In this document: positions 22,678 through 34,060 of the stretch, one piece after another
How positions within the stretch are numbered: position 1 is the first letter of the stretch
Layout of the letters: each line of letters starts with the position of its first letter
DNA from: Phocoena phocoena
Taxonomy: Eukaryota; Chordata; Mammalia; Artiodactyla; Phocoenidae
Length of the DNA: 64,000 bases
Direction: 5' to 3'
Assembly (NCBI RefSeq): GCF_963924675.1
Contig: NC_089220.1
Coordinates: 114,592,697-114,656,696 of the forward strand
Position numbers and translations under genes: made by a program
Notes under the pieces: model-generated
Told to the model about the DNA's origin: nothing
Database searches by the model: none
What the model saw: only the letters and a program-made list of their open reading frames with translations

Positions 22678-22745
22678 AATCCAGCAACTATCACAAGAAT
22701 ACTCCTTAGCCACTTCAATTGGGATAAAGAGAAGCTAATGGAAAG
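22678..22745 (+). CDS. ARIH1: ARIH1 exon 2: part of the UBA-like domain
   Basis: This 68-nt exon encodes NPATITRILLSHFNWDKEKL followed by MER, corresponding to about residues 126-148 of ARIH1, an RBR-type E3 that works with neddylated cullin-RING ligases and UBE2L3. The segment belongs to the UBA-like region, which is known in the family to contact NEDD8 on cullins. The acceptor follows a strong pyrimidine tract (TTTTTTTCCCCCTTCTTTAG); the donor is AG|GTAAGG. It starts in phase 0 and ends two bases into an Arg codon that exon 3 completes, so the junction restores Arg-Tyr-Phe-Asp. The sequence matches the human protein as I remember it. The exon number is by analogy with human. Confidence 0.97.
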
Positions 22746-23605
22746 GTAAGGAACTATATTGTCAGCTTTATACTTAGAAGTAACACAGAGAGCCTGTTGA
22801 ACTGAATTTATGAGACACAAGTAAGTATGTGAACAAACCAGTGTACAAGTGGTATTTGCTTTAATGTATTCCCCATCTGTAAGTTTTGCAATAAACTTAG
22901 TGTTAAGGGAGCTCAGGCTTAATATTTCTCCATTTATTTTGGAGGTGAGGTGTGGGGGCTCTGCTTCTGTGTCTTCTAAAATATATCCTCTTGAGTACTG
23001 AGAACTAAATATACGTAAAGGGCTTGATATATTCTTGGAGCACATGAATAAGATCTTCCTTTAATTACTTAAAACCTTCATGCCCATAAACCTTTAAATC
23101 TACCTTAGGTGTAATAATGACATTTCTTCAGTAAAAACAAAGAAGTTGCTCAGGGTATCCTTGCCACCAAAACAGCTGTTTGGACTGACTGGTTTGTTCT
23201 CTGGTTTCTGTGCAGGATTAAATTCCATCGGGTATTTTCTCTCTGGAAATGTTTCTGGTTCCAAAAGGGAAGAAATTACTGGGACTGGAGAATGGTAATA
23301 ATAGTGCCATTCTTTATCTTTTTCTCTTCCTTTAATTGGAAATTTGGGGCACTTTGTGGTAGGGTGAGAGCCTTTATTCTATCAGCCTTATTCTGTCAGT
23401 CTAAAATTAGCAATTCTAATTTTAATTTTAAAATTACAACTAGTTTTTGTTATGAACTGAGAACCCAAATATTATGAGAAGTAAATGGAAAATATTTCCC
23501 GTTTGATTTTTAAAATCAAAAGCACTTTGCAAAACAGATATTAAGTAATAACAAGAATATTACCCAGTTTCTCACATCTTGCACCCCAGCTACAATTTAA
23601 TAGTA
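22746..23605. other. Start of intron 2, no gene seen
   Basis: Sequence after the exon 2 donor shows no repeat I can name. Minus-strand open frames here overlap exon 2 by chance. Confidence 0.5.
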
Positions 23606-23850
23606 ACAACAATAATTCTTAATTATTGAGTCCAGGCATTGGACTCAATTAAATAATGCCAGGCATTATTTAATTTTATCCAGGTGATAGCTTCATGGAG
23701 CTACAAATTATCCCCACTTAACTGATACGGAAATTAAGAGCTTGATGTGTTTATCTCAGTTTTGTAACGCAAGGAGTTAGCACTCAAACTCAGGTTTGTT
23801 GGACTCCAAAGCTTATGTTCTTAAACACATACTATACAGCTTTCCCAAGG
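23606..23850 (-). repeat. MIR SINE, antisense
   Basis: + strand AAATTATCCCCACTTAACTG, CAAGGAGTTAGCACTCAAAC, TTGTTGGACTCCAAAGCTTA and TGTTCTTAAACACATACTAT match the reverse complement of MIR. Confidence 0.75.
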
Positions 23851-24339
23851 TTCATGAAGAATAAAATCCTTGACTAGTGTGATTTTTCTTTTTTTTCTTT
23901 TTCCCGTGGAGCTGACTGCCTTTTTTGAAGTCAGTGGTATTTCTTAATTTTGCTCATATTTATTTTCAGACTTACTTTGTGACACAGAAAGTTTACGAAA
24001 AAAGTAGTTTTCATTGTTTACATCTGATAATCTTCTACTGAACTAGACTTATTTACAGTTTGTTTCTTATTAATATATCTCTCCAAAGACATTCTCAAGT
24101 TTGTCCTACAACACTGTTGACACTGCTGAAAGCATTTTTCAATTAAATATTGTAGAACTTAAGTGTGATGAGTATGAATTGAAAATTAGGCAGCTTCTGG
24201 GAACTTCTAATGTGAATGAACTTTTCAGTTTCTCCTTGTAATTTCAGTTTCTGTTTTACATCTTCTGGAGATATGTTATTGGGTACTTGTAAATCTTTAA
24301 ATAGTGTTTTTAAATCATTATGCAATATCTTTTTGTGTC

Positions 24340-25340
24340 ATTTAATGAGTTTCACATTACTATATCCTATGTTGTCTGATAGTAGCACTGCTACACTTTA
24401 TTTCATAATTACTAATATGTTTATATTTCACTACTGATTTACCTTAATTTGTGCTTTATATTTACCGTGTTTTCTGTTTGGTTAGTTTCTTGGCTACTTT
24501 CTTGGTTTGATCAAGTTTTCTTTCCCTTTTTCCCCCTGTTATAATTTCAAAGTTATATATTTTATTTTAGCTTTTCTAGGGGTCACCCTTACAATTTGTA
24601 TATGCATAGTTATATGTATATGTATATGCAAAGTTTATAACAATATTTTTTCACACTGTTTATATCCATGCCCTGCATAAGACAAAAACTGTAGCATACT
24701 TTTCTTCTCTGTTCATTCCCTCTCAGTTGGATAAGTTGATAATATTTGAATTTTTCATTTCATGTTAAGCGTTTTTACTATCAGTGTATTTAACTTCTGT
24801 TTTTTTTTGGCTAATTTGTTTCTTGCATCCTACTGTTTTCTCCAGATGTACTTTTTTTCCCTCTAGAATAATACATCCTTTAGTCATTTAAGTCAGGTTT
24901 CATATGTGATCAGTTTTTGAGTGCTCTAAGAGAAATCCTTAATATTCTGAAATTTTGGAGTAGGTTTTGAAAACGTAGCTAGTTGGGCACTTTAAGTATG
25001 AAGACTCATGTTTTTGGTTTGGGAAATTCTTATCTGTTATTTCTTTAATATTATCTTTTCTCCATTCTCTTGGTGCTTTCTAGAATTCCTGTTGGTTACA
25101 TGTTGAAACTTCTGGATTTTTTTCACCTTTTTTCAAAATGCTTCTTCTGTACTTGTCTTTCTACTTTGGTCTGTGAAAGTTCCTCAGGTTTACCTTTAAT
25201 TCACTAACTTGCTTTTTTTTCTGCCTCCATTCTGCTATTTAGCCATCTTGAATTGTTTATTTCAACCGTATCCAACATATTCATTTTATTCGTTTTGTGG
25301 ATGCTGTCTCTCGACATATAACTGTTACACTAGAGTTTTC
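24340..25340 (-). mobile_element. Ancient L1 5'-half fragment, antisense
   Basis: AT-rich sequence with reverse-complement L1 phrases: TTTTCTAGGGGTCACCCTTA, ATTCTTATCTGTTATTTCTT, TTCTCCATTCTCTTGGTGCT and TTCCTGTTGGTTACATGTTG. It resembles the leader/ORF1 side seen at 16.9-17.7 kb and 58.2-58.5 kb. Confidence 0.6.
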
Positions 25341-25399
25341 TTCTAGACTGTTTATCAATAAATAAAGAGAGGATTTAAAATATGAATTGGTATTTGGTG

Positions 25400-27020
25400 T
25401 ACCCTTCAGAGTGTATTATTTTCAAATTGATCACATTCTGGGCTGTAATAAATTCCAAGAAAAATTGATATGTGTTCTATTTTCACTCTTGCAAAAAACT
25501 CTTAGAATCCCAAAATGAAATTATTAAAATAATTAGAACTAAATAATGAGAGGACAAATATGGGATGTAGCTGAAGAGATACAGGGAGATTTACAGTCTT
25601 AGTATCTGTAAGAAAAAAGATAAATAGGTGGTAGAAAACAAAGTGAGGCTTTGAAACAGGAAGTTAGAAAAATAAACCCAAAGAGAGTAGAATAGGTATT
25701 TAAGATGAAAGCAATATTAATGAATTAGAGAACAAAAATAAATAAAGCAGAAAGATGGATCTTTGAAATGGATTTTTAAAAAGGGAAATATCAAGAGAAT
25801 GAGAAAACAAGCCACAGACAGGGAGAAAATATTTGCAAAAGATATCTGTTAGCCAATATATACAAAGAATTCTTGGAACTCAACAGTAAGAAAAAGAACC
25901 AATTTTAAAATGAGCAAAAATCTTAATAGATACCTCACTAAAGAAGATACACAGATGTCAAATAAGCGTATGAAGATATATTTAACATCATACATCATCA
26001 TTAGGACACTGCTAATTAGAATGAAATTGCTAGTTAAAATTACCACTACACACCTATTAGAATAGCCAAAATCCAAAACACAGGGACTTCACTGGCAGTC
26101 CAGTGGTTAAGACTCCCAGCTTCCACTGCAGGGGCCATGGGTTTGATCCCTGGCTGGGGGACTAAGGTCCTACATGCTGCGCAGTGTGGCCAAGGGAGAA
26201 AAAAAAAATTCAAAACACACCACCAAATACTGATGAGGATGTGGAGCAACAGGAACTCTCACTCATTGCTGGTGGGACTGCAAAATGGTGCAGCCACTTT
26301 GCTTCCAATTTGGCAGTTTCTTACCATACAGTCCAGTCATGCGTTTTGGTATTTACCCAAATGAGTTGAAAGCTTAAGCCCACCAAGACCTGCACATGGA
26401 TATTCATAGCATCTTTAGTCATAATTGCTAAAACTTGGAACAGTCAAGATGTCCTTCAGTAGGTGAATGGGTGAATAAACTGTGGCACATCCAGACAATG
26501 GAATGTAATTCATTGCTAAAAAGAAATGAGCTATCAAGCCATAAAAAGACATGGAAGAACCTTAAATGCATATTACTAAGTGGAAGCAGCCAATCTAAAA
26601 AGGTTGCATACTGTATGATTCCAACTATATGACATGCTGGAAAAGGCAAAATTATGGAAATAATGAAAAGATCATGGTTAGAGGGAGGGAAGGATGAGTA
26701 TGTGGATCAAAAGGGATTTTTAGGGTGGTGAAAGTGTTCTGTATGAAACTGTTATGATGGGTATATGTCACTATACATTTGTCTAAACCCATAGAATGTA
26801 CAACCCTAAAACTGACCCCTAATGTAAATAAACTATGGACTTGGGTGATAATGATGTGTCAGTGTAGGTTCATTGATTGCATCAAATGTACCACTCTTAC
26901 GTGAGGTGTTGATGGTGGAGGAGGTTGTGTTGTGTGTGTGTGTGGCGGCGGGGTATATGGGAAACCTCTGTAATTTCTGCTTAGTTTTGGTTTGAGCTTG
27001 AAACTGCCATTAAAAAAGTA
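25400..27020 (+). mobile_element. L1 3' half, sense, split by a SINE
   Basis: Order: ORF2 parts (GATCACATTCTGGGCTGTAA; ACAAAGAATTCTTGGAACTC; AGAAGATACACAGATGTCAA), then GATGAGGATGTGGAGCAACA, TTGCTGGTGGGACTGCAAAA, GTGAATAAACTGTGGCACAT and the 3' UTR to TTAAAAAAGTA. Internal deletions and stops are many. A SINE interrupts at 26083-26207. Confidence 0.85.
26083..26207 (+). mobile_element. Short tRNA-type SINE (old CHR)
   Basis: GGGACTTCACTGGCAGTCCA, CATGGGTTTGATCCCTGGCT, CATGCTGCGCAGTGTGGCCA and an A tail. AT(C/T)CAAAACACA flanks it at about 26071-26082 and 26208-26219. Confidence 0.9.
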
Positions 27021-27355
27021 GGACTTCCCTGGTGGTGCAGTGGTTAAGAATCCGCCTGCCAATGCAGGGGACATGGGTTTGAGCCCTAGTCCAGGAAGAT
27101 CTCACATGCCTAGGAGCAGCTGAGCCCGTGCACCGCAACTACTGAGCCTGCACTCTAGATCCCGCGTGCCACAACTACTGAAGCCCACACACCTAGAGCC
27201 CGTTCTCCACAACAAGAGAAGCCACCACAATAAACCGGCGCACCGCAACGAACAGTAGCCCCCGCTCGCTGCAACTAGAGAAAGCCCATGCGTAGCAGCG
27301 AAGACCCAACGCAGCCATAAATAAATGAATGAATGGATGAATGAATGAATAAATA
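27021..27355 (+). mobile_element. CHR SINE, long form, sense
   Basis: GGACTTCCCTGGTGGTGCAG to GACCCAACGCAGCCATAAAT, with a tail of (AATG)n-like units. AAAAGTA flanks it at 27014-27020 and 27356-27362. Confidence 0.94.
27316..27355. repeat. (ATGA)n-like SINE tail microsatellite
   Basis: AAATAAATGAATGAATGGAT and further ATGA/ATAA units form the tail of the SINE. Confidence 0.85.
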
Positions 27356-27362
27356 AAAGTAA

Positions 27363-28210
27363 AGTCTATTTTGAAAAAAGGGAGGTAAATAAACCATTGG
27401 CAAATGTGATTCGGTAGGAGGAAAAGGCACAAATAAACAATATTGGAAATAATGCATAATTATGGTTAGGAAAAATATTTCAAAATTTTAAATTAATACT
27501 GTGTATACCACTTTTACCATTAAGTTTGAAAGCTTAGAAATAGAAATTACCGCTCCCCCCCCCAAAAAATGTGAAAACAACTGTGGAAAAATGTAATAAA
27601 TACACTAAAAGATCCCTCTCCTTCCCGCAAAAGCACTAGATGATTTTATGGGCAAGTTCTGTCTTAATAAACCTTTAAGGAACTGCTAGTTTTTCTAGTT
27701 CTGAAAAACTATTTCAGAACATAGAAAAAGATAGGACATCATTAATTCATGTTAGCCAAATCAGAATAACCCTGGTTACAAAATATGACAAAGACAGCAT
27801 AAGAAAACCATCTTCATTATGAACATACCTTTTGAATTCATGGATAAAATATTTGAAAGAATTAATGGTCTAGTAGGATTTCTCCTAGGAATGCAAGAAT
27901 GGGTCACCATTGGAGAAAAGACTTGTCTATAACATTTACTACTTTTAACAGGGTAATGAAGAGAAACCAAAAGGTAATTATAATGAATGCCAGCAATGTA
28001 TTTAATAATATTGTGCATTTACCCCTGTGTTAGAAAAAATTTTTTGCAAACTAAAAAGGTAATTTCTTAGCTTAATAAAGGGTATCAACTAATAATCTAC
28101 AGCAAAATTATATTTAATTTTGAAACATTAGTTACTGTCTGTCACCACCGTTTAAATAAATGTATTGGAAGTTCTGATAAATAAAGTAAAACATGGAAAA
28201 TTAAGTAAGT
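27363..28210 (+). mobile_element. L1 ORF2 fragment, sense
   Basis: CATAAGAAAACCATCTTCAT, TATGAACATACC, TAGTAGGATTTCTCCTAGGA and ATGAATGCCAGCAATG are diverged sense ORF2 phrases. They precede, in ORF2 order, part of the L1 that ends upstream, so this is a separate or rearranged copy. Confidence 0.65.
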
Positions 28211-28448
28211 GGCATGAAGATTGTTTTGGGGATAGGATTATGGATTTTTTAAAAGATTCTTTATGCTTTTTTGTATTCTGTGAATTTTCCTCAATAATCA
28301 CAGAAGAACTTTATAATAAAATAACTGTCTCAGAAAGCGAGCACTCGTTTTTAATGAAAACACTTTCTTTTTAAAAAAGGAAGAGAAATTCTATATAGAC
28401 AATATAATCAGTACCTAGGAGACTCAAGAGAATCAATTGATAAACTAT

Positions 28449-28512
28449 TAAAGTGGCTGTACATTAGAATCACCTGAGAATTTTTTTTAAGTGCCAATGC
28501 CTAGGCCCCTTT
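28449..28512. mobile_element. MER5-like fragment
   Basis: GGCTGTACATTAGAATCACC, TGAGAATTTTTTTTAAGTGC and CAATGCCTAGGCCCC resemble the start of a MER5-type element. The end is not visible. Confidence 0.5.
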
Positions 28513-29864
28513 CCATTCCTCCCTCTCCCCTCACCCCTCTCCCCTCACCCCATTAATACCCTTGGAAAATGAAAAGAAGCATGGAATGTAAGGAGGTTTA
28601 GCCTCAGTGACACTGTGGCCTCCCAATTCGTGAGTATAAAAATGAAGGTATGATGATCTTGTAATTATTTAGGATCCCAGGAATTACAAAGTTAGACAAT
28701 ATGGCCAATAAATTTTGTTACATAACATAAAAAAAAGATCTTGCTTCCCAGTGGGTAACACAGAATGTATTCAAGTGTTATTTCAATTCATTTGACATAC
28801 TTAAAGATGATTCTTAGTCAAAATTGTGAAGTGTAATTGTAAATTTAGTCCTCTCTACTCTTCTTTCTTATTTCCATATACTAGGCATACAAATGTTTCT
28901 TTTATTCATTAGTGAGCCCTGGAGGGAGGAATTCATGGTCCAGTGAGGGCAATAAAAGTATAAATAGATTCTTGCCAGTAATTCTTCTTACTTGCCCCCC
29001 ACCGGCCTTCTAGTCTACAGTTTAAACAGATCTGTCCTGATCCTAAAACCGAGCGATTTATTCTTTTTAAAAATACGTTTTGGTGCAGGTGGGGAGGGGC
29101 CATTTTAACTTTTTGGTCTCTTGTCTCTAGTAGCCATTTTCCAGACCTTTGCTGTTTTCTTTCTTATCCAGCCTTCTGCTTTTCAACTCTATAGATTTAT
29201 TTCATTTCTGTTTTACAAATTAAATAGAATTTTCTCTATTCACTGGGTTTCTTCCCATGCTTCTACAGGTGAAGCAAAACAGAGAAAATCGGAGAATCAG
29301 AAATGAAGCAATAACAAATCTGTCCTTCTTCTTTAAGGCCAACCTTTCCATCTGGACTTTGATTCCATCATAATTTTTGTGGGATGTTCCTTCCATTATT
29401 TCATTTGTCATATCTTGAACTGTCTCCTTTTCTGGTGTTATCAGTCAGGATTTTTAGTTGTAAACAAACTTTAAGAAGTTAAGTGGAAAAGACATTACGT
29501 ATTGAGAATCAGCCACGAAGTATGTGAGTCCAAGAAAATGCCAGAAATCAGAGTCAAACTATTCTAATGGAAGAGCTGTTGCTGTTGTCATTGGACACAG
29601 GCATCACAGCTCGTAGCATCAAATATTGGGCATGTGACACCATGACTAGTACTTCTGCTATTGCAGCCTTTGAAAGCTGGGTATCTCCTTACCTCTTTGG
29701 TAGAATGAATTTCTCATTGACCCTTCTTCAGTACTATACATAAACTAAAGATCACCCTGCTCCTGCCAGGCATTTATCCTCCCAGCAGGAGAGACTGAGA
29801 AAGTGAGTTGTCCTTCTCTTTCTTTTTATGACAATTCCAGCTTCTGTCTGCCTTTCTGAAACTT
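28513..29864. other. Intron 2, no gene seen
   Basis: Mostly unique-looking. The block 29440-29830 (from TTATCAGTCAGGATTTTTAG) may be an ancient repeat that I cannot name. Confidence 0.4.
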
Positions 29865-29879
29865 CTCTTTATTTATTTA

Positions 29880-30154
29880 AATTAATTTATTTTTGGCTAC
29901 GTCTTCGTTGCTGCGCATGGGCTTTTCTCTAGTTGTGCGGAGCGAGGGCTACTCTTCGTTGCGGTGTGCGGGCTTCTCATTGTGGTAGCTTCTCTTGTTG
30001 TGGAGTGTGGGCTCTAGGCACGTGGGCTTCAGTAGTTGAGGCACGCAGGCTTAGTTGCTCCATGGCATGTGGGATCTTCCTGGACCAGGGCTCGAACCCG
30101 AGTCCCCTGCATTGGCAGGCGGATTCTTAACCACTGCGGCACCAGGGAAGTCCC
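29880..30154 (-). mobile_element. CHR SINE, long form
   Basis: Antisense from the TTTTTGGCTACGTCTTCGTT side to GCGGCACCAGGGAAGTCCC. CTCTTTATTT(A/C)TTA flanks it at 29865 and 30155. Confidence 0.93.
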
Positions 30155-32002
30155 CTCTTTATTTCTTATACTACACATTAGTAGTACAGAACTTTTAAGG
30201 TGGTCACCAAATTCATTTTTGTGTTGCCTCAACTTCGGAAATGTTTCCTTTATCTGACCACAGGGTTTCTGTGTGTGTCAATGTAGGCTGTTAGCTCCAC
30301 AGCTCTAGGCAGCACCTTTGGAATTATACTGTCATGGGCCCTCTCCTAGCATGCCTTTCTCATTGTCCTGTGTCCTGATTGTTCTTCAAAACCCTACTTA
30401 AGGTTTACGTCTAAGATGACTTTTCTTATTTCTCAAGACAGTTAATTACTCTTTCCTTTGTGCTTTAATATGTATTTGGTTTAATATTTCACCACTTCTG
30501 TTAGAGTTCCTTGTGTAGAAAATAACTCACTAGTCTTTCATTCCTAGCACCTAACACAACTCCTAATATATATAGTTAGTGTTCAGTAAATATTTTAATT
30601 AAATTCAGCCCGTTCTAGGTTTTGTTTTCTACAATAGAACTTTTATTTAACTTATTACGTGCATGTAAATCAGATTTTCGTTTGGCAGGAGTTAGAGCCA
30701 AAACACCCCCACCACAGCCACCCTGTGCCAAATTAAGCTCCTTTAAAGTTGGTAACAAGTAAAAAGTCAGTTATCTTCTTTCCTGCATCTGAAATTTCTT
30801 CTCTTACAGGTATTTTAAGACTCATTTTAGTTGATAGTATATAAGGTGAGTGTTAATGAGTTAACTGGCCTGTCTGAGGTGAAGGGAAATACAGGTGTCT
30901 GATGGCTCACTACTTTAAATGGACTGGTAGGATCAAAGAATCTTAAAAACTGCTGTCAGTCTTTTCCAGACTATGTTACAAATAGCTTTTCACTTTTCAT
31001 TCTGAAGCATTAACACCCATTTAGTGATTAGGTACTAGAGTTAGCCCTTGTATGTTATTATGATAGTATGGAGCTTTCCTTAAACACATTAATAATAGTA
31101 TATAATTTCACAATTAACTGCTGGAATGTGAAAGTAAATTTGGTTTGTCAGATGCCTGGCTTTTGTGATAGCATTCATTACTATTCTACTGTAAAGTGAG
31201 GTCTTTCCTCTTTAAACAACTCAGGTATTATTGGGGAGCAGTGTGTGGAAAGCAGCAAATGTACTGTCTTATTATACTATAGTGGTTAATTAAGAACATG
31301 GATCTTTGCTCTACCACCTACTAGCTGTATGAACTTGGAGCAGTTTTTTCCTTTAGTTACCTGATGTGAACTTATTTCCTTTTATTTTTTATTTTTTAAA
31401 TCCATTCTGTTGTCCCTAGTCTCCCTGCCATCTTGCTGCTTTATAAATTTCAAGAATGTTTTTGCCTACTAGTTATGTGTAAGACATTGAGCAGAAGTTT
31501 AGTGATGAAGAGGTACACGCAACAATGTATCATATGTAGTTTCTATCCCCAAGGTACTTAGATACAAAGTTTTATGGGAATACATAAAAGGTTATTTGTT
31601 TCTCTTTTTTTTCCCACTGCTGAATATGGTTGTCTTTATTTTTTTTCTTGCCTAGCCCTATCTAAACAAAATGAAACTACAGGACTGAAATTAACAACCC
31701 ATTAAAATAAATAATAAGGTATGAAATTTATGAAGCTTTTTTTTTTCAGGTAATTAAGGGTAGTTATATTATTTAAAGTATGCAAAGTCCAGAGAGCCAG
31801 GGTAAGGTCTCCAAGGCTTCCTGGGGTAAGGGAGAGGGTCAAGGGGAACCTTGAAATTTGAAAGATAGAGGGAACACATGACATCAAAGTGTGGGCTAGA
31901 ATTTCACTTAAAAAAAAAAAATTTCTGAAAATATTGACAAGAGCAACAATAGTACCTGCACAGTAGGGTTGTGAGGAAGGAGAGAGACTGCCTGTAGGAA
32001 AA
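30155..32002. other. Intron 2, no gene seen; small L2/MIR-like traces
   Basis: TTCATTCCTAGCACCTAACA with GTTCAGTAAATATTTTAATT (30535-30605) looks like an L2 or MIR tail, and 31300-31350 resembles MIR (CTAGCTGTATGAACTTGGAG). Otherwise nothing is recognised. Confidence 0.45.
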
Positions 32003-32017
32003 AGGAAGCATATCTTT

Positions 32018-32220
32018 TTTTTTTTTTACCGGTGTGCGGGCCCCTCACTGCTGTGGCCTCTCCTGCTGCGGAGCACAGGTTTCGGATGCGCAGGCCCAGC
32101 AGCCTTGGCCCACGGGCCCAGCCGCTCTGCGGCACGTGGGGTCCTCCTGGACCGGGGCACGAATCCGCGTCCCCTGCATCGGCAGGCGGACTCTCAACCA
32201 CTGCGCCACCAGGGAAGCCC
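32018..32220 (-). mobile_element. CHR SINE, short form
   Basis: Antisense short CHR (ACCGGTGTGCGGGCCCCTCA to GCGCCACCAGGGAAGCCC). The 15-bp duplication AGGAAG(C/T)ATATCTTT lies at 32003-32017 and 32221-32235. Confidence 0.95.
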
Positions 32221-32235
32221 AGGAAGTATATCTTT

Positions 32236-33279
32236 ACATTAAAATAAGACAAGTTTCACACTTAACTATGTTAATTATGATAGTGTTTCTACTATAGAGA
32301 TCAGATGGTTAAAAGATGGTAGAAGGTAATGATTCTAAAAGAAAACAAAAACAACATGACCTTTTTTTCTACTTAGCCCAGAACTCATTCATTTTGTGCA
32401 CTATAGAGAGTGATGTGTGAGGCGTTTTATCATTATCAAAGGGTGCATCAAAATAGATGATTTTTTCCCCTGTGTGTTTTTCACTGTAAAAGACGCCTGT
32501 TTTTTATGACAAGCTTAAAAAACTTGTTAAAAAAGTTTGGTTTTCAACACATACAAAAGGTTATTAAAATCTGAAATAAAAATGCTGCTGTGGCTCAGAT
32601 CTTGGCCTGCTAGTCTGCATGCAGAACTCTCTGGCCCACGCAGACAAAGAGGCACGTGGAGCTTTTCCCTTCTGGCTCCATAAAAGGCTATTTCTGACTT
32701 AGGTGAGAAAGAATTTATTGATGAGATGGCATTTGATTGGACCTGGAAGGGTGGGGTGTGGAAGGGCAATGTGGAAATCTGGGCATTTCAGGTTCAGAAA
32801 ATAAGTTGGTGTGGAGGGAGTTTAAGGAACATGTATTGAATGGTAATGAGATTTAGAGTGGTTAGAGTACATGAAGAAAAGAGGGGAAATGACTGGATGT
32901 GTTTAGTAGGAAGGACCTTGAATGCTTAGCAAATAAATTTGGACTTCTTTCCTATTGAGTAAGTTGTTTTATGCAGAAATGTAATACAAGAGCATTATTG
33001 TAGAAAAAAAATCTTACAGTAGCAGTATGAGCTGATTGGAGGCAGGAAGGCGAATTGGAAGACTATTTCAATAATACAGATAAAAGGAAAATGTTGGCTT
33101 GACTTAGGTTGGTGACAGTTAATTGAAAGCAGAGTGTTGATGTAAGAGATGCGAAGGAGTTTTAACTGAGACAGAAAATACAGGAGACTGGGAAACTTCT
33201 GGTAATTTGGACTATTCCATCCACTAAATACAATAATACAAGCTAGATGAAATATTGAAACATCTTTTAAAAAATCAAG
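32236..33279. other. Intron 2, no gene seen
   Basis: Unique-looking. The part 32740-33200 (TTCCTATTGAGTAAG, GAGGCAGGAAGGCGAATTGG, TTGGTGACAGTTAATTGAAA) may be an ancient L2-type remnant. Confidence 0.4.
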
Positions 33280-33289
33280 ATCAAAGAAT

Positions 33290-33651
33290 GGACTTCCCTG
33301 GTGGCGCAGTGGTTAAGAATCTACCTGCCAGTGCAGGGGACATGGGTTCGAGCCCTGGTCTGGGAAGATCCCACATGCCGCGGAGCAACTCAGCCCTTGC
33401 GCTACAACTACTGAACTGGCGCTGTAGAGCCCACAAGCCACAACTACTGAGCCCATGTGCCACAACTACTGAAGCCCACATGCCTAGAGCCTGTACTCCA
33501 CAACAAGAGAAGCCACCGCAATGAGAAGCCCGTGCACCGCAACGAAGAGTAGCCCCCACTCGCCACAGCTAGTAGAAAGCCCACGCACAGCAACAAAGAC
33601 CCAAAGCAGCCGAAAATAAATAAATGAATGCATAAATTAAAAAAAAAGAAC
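33290..33651 (+). mobile_element. CHR SINE, long form, sense
   Basis: GGACTTCCCTGGTGGCGCAG through GACCCAAAGCAGCCGAAAAT and an AAATAAATGAATGC tail. ATCAAAGAAT flanks it at 33280-33289 and 33652-33661. Confidence 0.95.
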
Positions 33652-33661
33652 ATCAAAGAAT

Positions 33662-34060
33662 TAGAAAAATAGGAATTACAGTGTTAAGGCCCAAGAGAAT
33701 GTGGAAATCTAGACAAATGAGCCAAGCACCGCAGTCTGCTTTGTCCTAGAAGTATGTGCTGATCCAGAAGAGGTGGCCAAGAGACTGAGCTGTGATTTTT
33801 GTTGGCCTTTGGTTAGTGGGAAAAAAGTTGGAGTTCTCGGCCCACTGAGAGTGGGGATTAGGTAAACCAGCTCCTGTAAAGACTGAAGATATATTCAGGT
33901 CATCTGGGTGGCCCAGAAAACCTTAAGCCTTGAACTTAGATTAAGATGGTCCCAGGCTGTTAATGTACCCAGGCACAGAAGCAAGTGTAAATCTTTTCGA
34001 GGGAAAGAACAGTAAGGGCTCAGACTACTTCCTCAAATTATTTTTGTAATGAAAACATAC
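33662..34060. other. Intron 2, no gene seen
   Basis: No named repeat or exon signal is seen. Confidence 0.4.

Noticed and set aside
22674..23045. 123-codon minus-strand frame overlapping exon 2
   Set aside because: It is the reverse complement of an ARIH1 exon and intron. The + strand has clear splice sites and the known protein.
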